In this document: one piece after another, positions 1 to 6,574 of the stretch
Position numbering within the stretch: the first letter of the stretch is position 1
Layout: the number at the start of each line of letters is the position of its first letter
Assembly (NCBI GenBank): GCA_038521825.1
Contig: JBCBKL010000049.1
Coordinates: 1 to 10,216, forward strand
Length of the DNA: 10,216 bases
Origin: JBCBKL01 sp038521825
Lineage (GTDB): Bacteria > Pseudomonadota > Alphaproteobacteria > Rhodobacterales > Rhodobacteraceae
Direction: 5' to 3'
The notes under the pieces: model-generated
Database searches by the model: none
Seen by the model: the letters and a program-made list of their open reading frames with translations, nothing else
What the model was told of the DNA's origin: nothing
Translations under genes and position numbers: made by a program

Positions 1-720
1 CAAGACGTCACCCGACCACCCGAAAGCCACGCAGATGTCACCGTTGGCAAGCGCGTTGATGTATTCCGAGTTGTGGAACTTCTGGACGTGGGGCCGGACG
101 GCGTTGAACACGGCCTCGGTCTTTGCAATCACCTCGGGATCCTGGCTATCTGGGTCCTCACCGATGTATTTGAGCGCCGCTGGTATCATCTCGGTCGGCG
201 CATCGAGGAAATGAACGCCGCAAGCGGCCAGTTTTTCCATGTTCTCGGGGTTGAAAATTAGTTCCAGGGACCCCAGCGGGGCGTCCTCGCCCAAGATCTC
301 AGTCACTTTGCCGACGTTCACCCCGATGCCCGTCGTGCCCCACATGTAGTTGATGGAATAGGCGTTGCCCGGATCGTATTGCGCCGTACGATCCTTGACG
401 ACATCCCACAAGTTTTCGGCGTTCGGCAGCTTTGCCATGTCGAGCTGCTGAAACGCCCCGGCGGAGATCTGACGCTGGAGGAACGTTCCCGAAGGCACCA
501 CGATGTCATAGCCAGAACCACCTGCCAGCATCTTGGTTTCCAGAACCTCGTTGCTGTCGAAGACGTCGTAGATCAGCTTGATCCCTGTTTCTTCCTCGAA
601 TTTCGTGAGCAGCTCTTCGTCGATGTAGTCGGACCAGTTGTAAACACGCACTTCCTCGGCAACGGCTGCGCTGTTCAACAGCGCAAGAACGGCTGTGGTG
701 CCGAACATCAGGTTTTTCAT
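1..720 (-). CDS. potF: PotF-like polyamine ABC transporter substrate-binding protein (partial, C-terminus off the left edge)
   Basis: Periplasmic binding protein that would deliver putrescine or a related polyamine to an ABC importer. The 240 visible residues begin with a signal peptide (Lys3, hydrophobic 4-20, likely cleavage after AVA at 19-21). The mature part opens with VYNWSDYI (26-33), the hallmark of PotF/PotD proteins. The family's ligand-contact pattern is visible: Trp29-Ser30-Asp31, Ser77 in VVPS, and Trp235/Asp238 in GWSGDV, matching the known PotF spacing. MWGTTGIGVN (126-135) is also typical. PotF proteins are about 360 residues, so roughly a third is missing beyond the window. 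The start is fixed by a GGGAG ribosome site (complement of 726-730). The gene is divergent from the aminotransferase; its own ATPase and permeases are presumably further left. The exact ligand (putrescine or spermidine) is inferred, not shown. Confidence 0.93.
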   Translation of the reverse strand, partial: MKNLMFGTTAVLALLNSAAVAEEVRVYNWSDYIDEELLTKFEEETGIKLIYDVFDSNEVLETKMLAGGSGYDIVVPSGTFLQRQISAGAFQQLDMAKLPNAENLWDVVKDRTAQYDPGNAYSINYMWGTTGIGVNVGKVTEILGEDAPLGSLELIFNPENMEKLAACGVHFLDAPTEMIPAALKYIGEDPDSQDPEVIAKTEAVFNAVRPHVQKFHNSEYINALANGDICVAFGWSGDVL

Positions 721-874
721 GATAGCTCCCCTATAGGTCAGCCGGATTTTTCCGGTCAGGCGTTATGAAAACAACTTTTGTGGTTCGCAGCAAGAACGTT
801 TGAACGCATGTCATTGACGCCGCTCGTGTTGCCCATATTCTCGGCGCGTTACTCCGACGACAATCGAGGATCCG
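721..874. promoter_or_regulatory. Divergent control region between potF and the aminotransferase operon
   Basis: These 154 bp carry the starts of two divergent transcription units. A candidate rightward sigma-70 promoter is TTGACG (814-819), 16 bp, TATTCT (836-841). Possible operator elements are GTTC (783-786), seven bases, GAAC (794-797), with another GAAC at 802-805. The inverted repeat CCGGA-TTTT-TCCGG (742-755) is flanked by two GGTCAG copies (737-742 and 754-759); it falls in the potF leader. I could not pick a convincing leftward promoter. The regulator is unknown. Confidence 0.5.
814..841 (+). promoter_or_regulatory. Candidate sigma-70 promoter for the aminotransferase operon
   Basis: TTGACG (5 of 6 to the -35 consensus) is separated by 16 bp from TATTCT (4 of 6 to the -10 consensus). 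Transcription would start near 848, giving a leader of about 27 nt that contains the GAGGA ribosome site at 866-870. This is a match by eye only. Confidence 0.35.
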
Positions 875-2269
875 ATGCCGGCCATCACCAACCACCTTCC
901 AACGGCAGAATTGCAGGCGCTTGATGCCGCGCACCACATGCATCCCTTCACGAAGGGACAAGAGCTTGCGGGGAAGGGCGCTCGGGTGATCACACGGGCC
1001 AAGGGCGTCTATCTGACGGACAGCGATGGCAACCAGATGCTTGATGGTATGTCGGGTCTCTGGTGTGTGAACATCGGTTATGGCCGCGAGGAACTGGTCG
1101 AAGCTGCCGCGCGGCAGATGCGCGAACTTCCTTATTACAACACGTTCTTTCAAACGACCCATGTGCCCGCTATAGCGCTGGCCGAACGCATCGCGCGGCT
1201 TGCCCCGGAAGGGTTAAACCAGGTCTTTTTTGCCGGCTCGGGTTCGGAAGCGAATGACACCAATATCCGCCTGGTCCGCACCTACTGGGCGGAGATGGGG
1301 AAGCCGGAAAAAACGATCATTCTCAGCCGTAAGAACGCCTATCACGGCTCGTCCGTCGGTTCGGCATCGCTGGGTGGCATGGCAGGCATGCACGCGCAGG
1401 GTGGCATGCCGATCCCGGATGTTCACCACATCAATCAACCCAACTGGTGGGCAGAAGGTGGGGATATGTCGCCGGAAGAATTCGGGCTGGCTCGTGCGCG
1501 CGAGTTGGAAGACGCAATCAAGCACTACGGCGAAGGCCGGATCGCAGCCTTCATCGCCGAACCGGTTCAGGGTGCCGGCGGCGTAATAGTTGCACCGGAT
1601 ACCTATTGGCCGGAGATCCAGAGGATTTGTGATGCCCACGAAATTCTGCTGATCGCAGACGAGGTGATCTGCGGCTTTGGGCGAACCGGCAACTGGTTCG
1701 GGAGCCAGACGCTGTCGATCCGCCCGAACATCATGACAATCGCCAAAGGCCTTTCATCCGGCTACCAGCCAATCGGCGGATCGATCATCCATGACGACAT
1801 TGCTGAAGTCATTGCCGGGACTGAGTTCAATCACGGTTACACCTATTCGGGCCACCCGGTGGCCGCGGCTGTCGCGCTCGAAAATCTGCGGATCATCGAA
1901 GAAGAGGGAATGATCAAGCACGTGCGTTCAACAGCGGCGCCAGCCCTGAGCGATGCGATGCAATCTCTGACGGATCACCCGATTGTGGGCGAGGCAGCGC
2001 TGGTGGGGCTGATGGGATCGATCGCATTGACCCCCGATAAGGCCAGCCGGGCCAAATTCGCGGCTGATGCAGGGACGGTTGGCTATATTTGTCGCGAACG
2101 GTGTTTTGCCAACAACCTGGTCATGCGGCATGTCGGCGATCGGATGATCATTGCCCCGCCACTGATTATCCAACCCGAGGAGATCGAGACCCTGCGGCAA
2201 CGAGCACGCAAGGCGCTGGATGAGACTTTCGACATCCTGAGACAGCAAGACCTGCTTCAAGCCGCCTGA
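875..2269 (+). CDS. Class III PLP-dependent aminotransferase, SpuC-like (putative putrescine/polyamine:pyruvate transaminase)
   Basis: Cytosolic fold-type I aminotransferase of 464 residues, the usual length for the omega-amino acid:pyruvate group. It would move the terminal amino group of a diamine or omega-amino acid to pyruvate, giving an aldehyde and alanine. Visible landmarks are LDGMSGLWCVNIGYGREEL in the N-terminal part, the phosphate-binding GSGSEAND (121-128), the cofactor-ring aspartate Asp262 in IADEVICGFGRTG, and the Schiff-base lysine Lys291 in TIAKGLSSGYQPIGG. From memory the whole protein follows Pseudomonas SpuC closely, including the early HPFT and the PYYNTFFQT stretch. Its place between a PotF-like gene and a polyamine-type importer supports an amine substrate. 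Taurine, beta-alanine or 4-aminobutyrate transaminases belong to the same group and cannot be excluded. The start has GAGGA (866-870) four bases upstream. Confidence 0.9.
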   Translation: MPAITNHLPTAELQALDAAHHMHPFTKGQELAGKGARVITRAKGVYLTDSDGNQMLDGMSGLWCVNIGYGREELVEAAARQMRELPYYNTFFQTTHVPAIALAERIARLAPEGLNQVFFAGSGSEANDTNIRLVRTYWAEMGKPEKTIILSRKNAYHGSSVGSASLGGMAGMHAQGGMPIPDVHHINQPNWWAEGGDMSPEEFGLARARELEDAIKHYGEGRIAAFIAEPVQGAGGVIVAPDTYWPEIQRICDAHEILLIADEVICGFGRTGNWFGSQTLSIRPNIMTIAKGLSSGYQPIGGSIIHDDIAEVIAGTEFNHGYTYSGHPVAAAVALENLRIIEEEGMIKHVRSTAAPALSDAMQSLTDHPIVGEAALVGLMGSIALTPDKASRAKFAADAGTVGYICRERCFANNLVMRHVGDRMIIAPPLIIQPEEIETLRQRARKALDETFDILRQQDLLQAA

Positions 2270-2357
2270 ATAGCGTGCATACGGTCGCCTGGTTCAGGGG
2301 TCAATCGAAGCGTGCATCAACATCCATGGTTGATCCCCGGCTAAAGGTCAGTTTTAG
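2270..2357. repeat. Short intergenic region with a 9-bp direct repeat and small hairpins
   Basis: AGCGTGCAT occurs at 2272-2280 and again at 2309-2317, exactly 37 bp apart. CCTGAA (2265-2270) can pair with TTCAGG (2293-2298), and ATCAAC (2316-2321) with GTTGAT (2329-2334). None of these is followed by a T tract, so this is not a clear terminator, and read-through from the aminotransferase gene into the ATPase gene is likely. The function of the repeats is unknown and they may be chance. Confidence 0.35.
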
Positions 2358-2390
2358 ATGTTGCGCAACAACAAGCGCTTAGGCGCAAAC

Positions 2391-2396
2391 GGGGAG
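2391..2396 (+). promoter_or_regulatory. Ribosome binding site that favours a TTG start for the ATPase
   Basis: GGGGAG lies six bases before the in-frame TTG at 2403. The upstream in-frame ATG at 2358 has only AAGG (2344-2347), ten bases away. The better site therefore points to TTG as the start codon. Confidence 0.55.
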
Positions 2397-2402
2397 CTGA
2401 AT

Positions 2403-3503
2403 TTGGCCACACTGCAAAACGACGATGCCTTCGTCGAATTCGAGCATGTGCAAAAAAGCTATGACGGCGAAACGCTTGTCGTGAAGGATCTCAACCTGTC
2501 GCTCCCCAAGGGTGAATTTCTCACCATGCTGGGCCCATCAGGATCGGGCAAAACAACATGCCTGATGATGCTTGCCGGGTTTGAGACGGCCACGCATGGT
2601 GATATCCGCTTGAACGGTCAGTCAATTAACAACATCCCGCCGCACAAGCGCGGCATCGGCATGGTCTTTCAGAACTATGCGCTCTTCCCGCACATGACAG
2701 TCGCGGAGAACCTGGCCTTCCCGCTCGAAGTCCGGAAAATGAGCAAGGCGGACCGAGAGGCCAAGATCAAGCGCGCGCTGGAAATGGTCCAGATGGGTGA
2801 GTTCGGAGGCCGTCGGCCCGCGCAGCTTTCGGGTGGGCAGCAGCAGCGCATCGCCCTCGCCCGCGCATTGGTCTTTGAGCCAGAACTCGTTCTTATGGAC
2901 GAACCGCTCGGCGCGCTTGACAAGCAGTTGCGCGAGCATATGCAATTCGAGATCACGAACCTCGCGCACAATCTGGGGATCACCACCGTCTATGTGACCC
3001 ACGATCAAACCGAGGCACTCACGATGTCGGATCGGGTCGCTGTCTTTGATGATGGTCGCATTCAGCAATTGGCACCACCCGACACGCTTTATGAAGAGCC
3101 GGAAAACAGTTTCGTGGCGCAGTTCATAGGCGAGAACAATACGCTTGAGGGTGTGGTCGAAGAAATCGCTGGCGACGTTTGCACCGTAAGGCTGGATCAT
3201 GGCGAGGTGATCGACGCGCGACCCGTGAATATAACGGCCAAGGGTGAGCGGACCAAGGTGTCGATCCGGCCAGAGCGGGTGGAGTTCAAGGCGGAACGCC
3301 TTTCGCCAGATGCCCATCTGCTGACCGCCCGGGTCGAGGAATTTATCTATATGGGCGATACGTTCCGGACGCGTCTGAACGTTGCCGGTCGCGACGACTT
3401 TATCATGAAGTGTCGCAACGCGCCGGATCAGCGTCGTCTGTCTCGGGGCGAAGAGATCCAGATAGGCTGGTTGCCGCAGGATTGCCGCGCGCTGGACGCT
3501 TGA
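2403..3503 (+). CDS. PotA-like ABC transporter ATP-binding protein (polyamine type)
   Basis: Cytoplasmic ATPase that drives the importer encoded downstream. Numbered from the TTG at 2403 it has 366 residues: an ABC domain followed by a TOBE domain, the PotA/PotG layout. Visible motifs are Walker A GPSGSGKTT (44-52), Q-loop Gln90 in MVFQNYALFPHMT, signature LSGGQ (142-146), Walker B LVLMDE (162-167), D-loop GALD, and the switch His200 in YVTHDQTEA. The stretch QLAPPDTLYEEPENSFVAQF leads into the TOBE region (about 255-360), typical of spermidine/putrescine and related CUT1-type ATPases. All catalytic residues are intact. An ATG 45 bases upstream (2358) would add 15 residues with no family resemblance; TTG is preferred for its ribosome site. 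No other ATPase gene lies in the operon, so it presumably serves both permeases. Confidence 0.94.
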   Translation: MATLQNDDAFVEFEHVQKSYDGETLVVKDLNLSLPKGEFLTMLGPSGSGKTTCLMMLAGFETATHGDIRLNGQSINNIPPHKRGIGMVFQNYALFPHMTVAENLAFPLEVRKMSKADREAKIKRALEMVQMGEFGGRRPAQLSGGQQQRIALARALVFEPELVLMDEPLGALDKQLREHMQFEITNLAHNLGITTVYVTHDQTEALTMSDRVAVFDDGRIQQLAPPDTLYEEPENSFVAQFIGENNTLEGVVEEIAGDVCTVRLDHGEVIDARPVNITAKGERTKVSIRPERVEFKAERLSPDAHLLTARVEEFIYMGDTFRTRLNVAGRDDFIMKCRNAPDQRRLSRGEEIQIGWLPQDCRALDA

Positions 3504-3522
3504 CGAAATCGGGTTTGCTGCA

Positions 3523-3556
3523 GCCTGAGTGGCGAACCCAAACAAGTAACTCAGGC
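3523..3556 (+). other. Intergenic stem-loop upstream of the binding-protein gene
   Basis: GCCTGAGT (3523-3530) and ACTCAGGC (3549-3556) form a perfect 8-bp inverted repeat with an 18-nt loop. It starts 19 bp after the ATPase stop codon and ends 8 bp before the GGGAG ribosome site at 3565-3569. There is no T tract, so it is more likely an RNA-processing or stability element, or an operator, than a terminator. Confidence 0.45.
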
Positions 3557-3575
3557 AACAACATGGGAGACACCT

Positions 3576-4691
3576 ATGAAATTCAGTAAGTCCTTGACGG
3601 TTACGACGGCCCTCACCATGGCCGCGACCTTTGCCCATGCCGGTGGCCATATGGCCAGCGAAATGGTCTTGGTAAGCTGGGGCGGCGCGTACCAGGCCAG
3701 CCAGCAGAAAGCGTATGTTGAGCCTTATCTGGCGGGCAACCCCGGTGTCAGCGCGGTTTGGGACGAAAGTTCATCCGAAGCGGTGGCAAAACTGCGCGCT
3801 CAGGCCGAGGCGGGCAACATCACCTGGGATCTAGTCGATGCCGAAGCGGCCGATGCAATCCGCTTGTGTGACGAGGGCCTGGCGATGGAAATCGATCACG
3901 ACGAGGTGCTCGCTGCAGCACCGGACGGCACGTCGGCCACAGACGATTTCGGCGAGGCCATCGCCGCTGACTGTTTTATCCCGCAGATCGTGTTTTCGAC
4001 CACCTTCGGATACCGCACCGACATGGTACCTGCTGGGGTCGAGCCGCCGACTGGTGCTTGCGATGTCTTTGACCTCGAAACTTATCCGGGTAAGCGCGCG
4101 TTGAACAAGAACCCGATCGCCAATATGGAATGGGCGCTGCTGTGCGATGGCGTAGCGTACGAAGACGTCTATGACCTGCTCGAAACAGAAGATGGTCAGG
4201 CCCGCGCCTTTGCCAAACTCGACACGATCAAGGACGAGACGATCTGGTGGACAGCGGGTGCACAGACACCGCAACTTCTGGCCGATGGCGAGATCTTCAT
4301 GGGCTCGACCTATAACGGCCGTCTTTTTGCTGCCATCGAAGAGCAAGACCAGCCCATAGGCATGGCCTGGAACTGGCAGATGTTCGACCTTGATGGCTGG
4401 GTGATCCCAGCAGGTCTGCCCGAAGATCGGCTGGCGCGCGTTATGGACTTCGTCAAATTCGCCACAGACACGCAGCGCCTTGCAGACCAGGCCAAATATA
4501 TCAGCTATGGCCCCGCGCGCGCGTCTTCGGCGCCACTGGTTGGCAAACACGCCGAGCTTGGCATTGATATGGCTCCTCACATGCCGACCGAACCGTCGAA
4601 CGCTCAGAACACCTTCTACAACAACTACGAATGGTGGGCTGATTACCGCGACGATCTGGACGCAAAATTCCAGGCGTGGCTCGCGCAATAA
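3576..4691 (+). CDS. ABC transporter periplasmic substrate-binding protein, PotD/PotF family
   Basis: Captures the substrate in the periplasm for the importer encoded around it. The product has 371 residues with a signal peptide (Lys2/Lys5, hydrophobic 6-20, likely cleavage near AHA at 20-22). The mature start SEMVLVSWGGAYQASQQKAY and the later WWTAGAQTPQLLADGE and SYGPARASS segments are typical of COG0687 polyamine-type binding proteins. It lacks the WSDYI opening of the PotF-like protein at 1-720, so it belongs to a different branch and its ligand may differ. Four cysteines (98, 133, 162, 190) could form two disulfides in the periplasm; this is inference. The GGGAG site at 3565-3569 supports the start. 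A stem-loop precedes the gene and a strong terminator follows it, an arrangement often seen where the binding protein is made in excess of the membrane parts. Confidence 0.93.
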   Translation: MKFSKSLTVTTALTMAATFAHAGGHMASEMVLVSWGGAYQASQQKAYVEPYLAGNPGVSAVWDESSSEAVAKLRAQAEAGNITWDLVDAEAADAIRLCDEGLAMEIDHDEVLAAAPDGTSATDDFGEAIAADCFIPQIVFSTTFGYRTDMVPAGVEPPTGACDVFDLETYPGKRALNKNPIANMEWALLCDGVAYEDVYDLLETEDGQARAFAKLDTIKDETIWWTAGAQTPQLLADGEIFMGSTYNGRLFAAIEEQDQPIGMAWNWQMFDLDGWVIPAGLPEDRLARVMDFVKFATDTQRLADQAKYISYGPARASSAPLVGKHAELGIDMAPHMPTEPSNAQNTFYNNYEWWADYRDDLDAKFQAWLAQ

Positions 4692-4695
4692 GTCT

Positions 4696-4723
4696 GAAAG
4701 GCGGGTCTTTGGCCCGCCTTTTT
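4696..4723 (+). terminator. Rho-independent terminator after the binding-protein gene
   Basis: AAAGGCGGG (4697-4705) pairs perfectly with CCCGCCTTT (4713-4721) around a 7-nt loop, and the descending arm runs into five Ts (4719-4723). It starts five bases after the stop codon. It lies inside the operon, so it probably lowers rather than blocks expression of the DUF1330 and permease genes. Confidence 0.85.
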
Positions 4724-4741
4724 CCAACTCTGGGGGTTGCT

Positions 4742-5032
4742 ATGCCAAAAGGCTACATCGTCGGCCACATCACGGTCAAAGATCCGGAAGCGTATAAGGA
4801 ATACGTCGAAAAAGACACGCCAATCCTGCTGGCCCGTGGTGGCAAATTCATAATTCGTGGCGGGCAATCTCAGGTGATGGAGGGCAAGGTGCTCGATCGT
4901 CACGTTGTTATAGAGTTCCCGAGCTATCAAGCTGCCCTCGATGCCTACAACGATCCCGAATACCAAGAGGTAATGAAGATCCGGCATCGGACAGCCGAAA
5001 GCGTCATCCTGGTTGTCGAAGGCGCTGAATGA
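4742..5032 (+). CDS. DUF1330 family small protein
   Basis: A 96-residue cytosolic protein of the DUF1330 family, small ferredoxin-like alpha/beta-barrel proteins that usually dimerise. The signs are the opening KGYIVGHITVKDPEAYKEYV, the central KFIIRGGQ, the segment VVIEFPSYQAALDAYNDPEY (about 60-79), and a closing strand ending ILVVEGAE. There is no signal peptide or membrane segment. Its role is not known; a link to amine metabolism rests only on its position. The start at 4742 has GGGGG (4732-4736) five bases upstream. Starting the same frame further upstream, near 4676, would translate through the terminator and the end of the binding-protein gene and is not credible. The stop overlaps the next start as ATGA (5029-5032), implying translational coupling with the permease. 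Confidence 0.88.
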   Translation: MPKGYIVGHITVKDPEAYKEYVEKDTPILLARGGKFIIRGGQSQVMEGKVLDRHVVIEFPSYQAALDAYNDPEYQEVMKIRHRTAESVILVVEGAE

Positions 5033-6570
5033 CAGATCAATCCGGGGTGATGCGAGCGGCTGACGGTACGCCGCTGAAACGCAGTCTGGCGCGGGCGCTG
5101 CGTCGTCAGAAACTGCGAGCGCTTGCATTGGTCACGCCGCTCCTCATTTTTGTCCTGATCACCTTTGTCATACCCATTGGCAGCATGCTGTTCCGGTCTG
5201 TCGAGAACCAGATCGTCGCGAACACGCTGCCCGAAACTGTGCGCGCCCTCCGTGGCTGGGAACCCGAAGCGGGGTTGCCAGATGGTGAAACCTTTAACGC
5301 ATTGTACATCGACCTGTGGCTCGCCGAGGCGCAAAAGCTGCACACCCGGCTTGGGTCGCGCCTGAACTACGAATTGTCCGGCGCATCCTCGCTTTTCCGA
5401 AAATCGGGGCGGCGTGTCGGCCGGTTCGACACCGACGAATACACCGAACAGTTCGTTACCGCTGACGCGGCTTGGGAAGCGCCCCAGACTTGGATGCAGG
5501 TCACGGATGATGCCGCTTCTGCGGCCGCTCTGCCGCTCACAGCCCGCACCTGGGACCGATGGATCGACTATCTCGAGATCGAGGGCGATGATCCGCTCGA
5601 AGAAGATGTCGAAGATTTCCTCTTTGCTGCCCTCCACGCGGATTTGCTCCGGGGCGGGGATTTCAGCGCGGCCTTGCCCATCGTTCAATCTGCGGCAGAG
5701 GTCGCACCGGCATTCGGTACGGTCGATCTGCTGGCAGCCTTCGAGGATGCGGATAAGGATTGGGCTGATCTCGACATCTGGCGAACGCTCAAGACCTACA
5801 CACCACCCTACACGGCGGGCTATTTCCTGAACGCGGTGGATCTCAAGCAGGGGTTCGAGGGCGTGGAAACCCGACCGCAAAACGAGAGGATCTACGTTAC
5901 TCTTTTCGGGCGCACGCTCTGGATGTCGCTCGTTATTACGGCGACCTGCGTGATCCTTGGCTATCCCGTCGCATGGCTGCTGGCGAACCTGCCGACGCGC
6001 AAGGCCAACGTTTTGCTCATACTCGTGCTGTTACCTTTCTGGACGTCGCTGTTGGTCAGAACGTCGGCGTGGAAGGTGCTGCTGCAACAACAGGGTGTGA
6101 TCAACGACACGCTTGTCTGGATTGGTCTTGTGGATGATGCAAACCGGTTCGTCATGATCAATAACCAATTCGGCACGATCGTTGCGATGACCCATATCCT
6201 GCTGCCGTTCATGATCCTGCCGATGTACTCGGTGATGCAGACGATCCAGCCCAGCTACTTGCGCGCGGCCAAGTCTTTGGGTGCCACGAATTGGACAGCT
6301 TTCTGGCGGGTCTACTTCCCCCAAAGCGTGCCGGGCATCGGGGCGGGCAGCATCCTCGTCTTCATTCTGGCCATCGGCTACTACATCACGCCCGAGATCG
6401 TGGGCGGGACCAAGGGTGTCTTCATCTCCAACCGGATCGCGTTCCACATCTCGTCCTCGCTGAACTGGGGGCTCGCGGCCGCGCTTGGAACGATCCTGCT
6501 GGTGGCGGTTCTGATCCTCTACTGGGCCTATGACCGGATCGTGGGCATCGACAACGTGAAGCTGGGGTAA
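5029..6570 (+). CDS. PotB-like ABC transporter permease with a large periplasmic insertion
   Basis: Inner-membrane channel subunit of the importer, 513 residues, against roughly 280-320 for classical PotB. After a basic cytoplasmic tail, the first membrane helix is about 31-53. A long, mostly hydrophilic and acidic segment follows (about 54-294), placed in the periplasm by topology. The usual five-helix permease core then runs from about 297 to the end. The EAA loop that contacts the ATPase is clear: YLRAAKSLGATNWTAFWRVY, starting near 410, followed by PQSVPG. The late FILAIGYYITPEIVGG is characteristic of PotB-type permeases. The inserted segment has no motif I recognise. There is no frame break, and base use looks like that of the neighbours. 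The start overlaps the DUF1330 stop, and four bases separate its stop from the next permease start. Confidence 0.92.
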   Translation: MTDQSGVMRAADGTPLKRSLARALRRQKLRALALVTPLLIFVLITFVIPIGSMLFRSVENQIVANTLPETVRALRGWEPEAGLPDGETFNALYIDLWLAEAQKLHTRLGSRLNYELSGASSLFRKSGRRVGRFDTDEYTEQFVTADAAWEAPQTWMQVTDDAASAAALPLTARTWDRWIDYLEIEGDDPLEEDVEDFLFAALHADLLRGGDFSAALPIVQSAAEVAPAFGTVDLLAAFEDADKDWADLDIWRTLKTYTPPYTAGYFLNAVDLKQGFEGVETRPQNERIYVTLFGRTLWMSLVITATCVILGYPVAWLLANLPTRKANVLLILVLLPFWTSLLVRTSAWKVLLQQQGVINDTLVWIGLVDDANRFVMINNQFGTIVAMTHILLPFMILPMYSVMQTIQPSYLRAAKSLGATNWTAFWRVYFPQSVPGIGAGSILVFILAIGYYITPEIVGGTKGVFISNRIAFHISSSLNWGLAAALGTILLVAVLILYWAYDRIVGIDNVKLG

Positions 6571-6574
6571 GCTG

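Noticed and set aside
783..805. LexA (SOS) box in the divergent region
   Set aside because: The known alphaproteobacterial box is a direct repeat, GTTC-N7-GTTC. Here the 7-bp-spaced pair is inverted and the direct pair has a 4-bp spacer, so it does not match.
2622..3650. A long open frame on the minus strand (342 codons)
   Set aside because: It lies antisense to the ATPase gene, has no family signature, and mirrors codon positions of a well-supported gene.
3831..4727. A 298-codon open frame on the minus strand
   Set aside because: It is antisense to the binding-protein gene, crosses the terminator at 4696-4723, and shows no recognisable domain.
4945..5880. A 311-codon open frame on the minus strand
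   Set aside because: It is antisense to the DUF1330 and permease genes with no recognisable domain. The frame on the plus strand is the real one despite its unusual loop.
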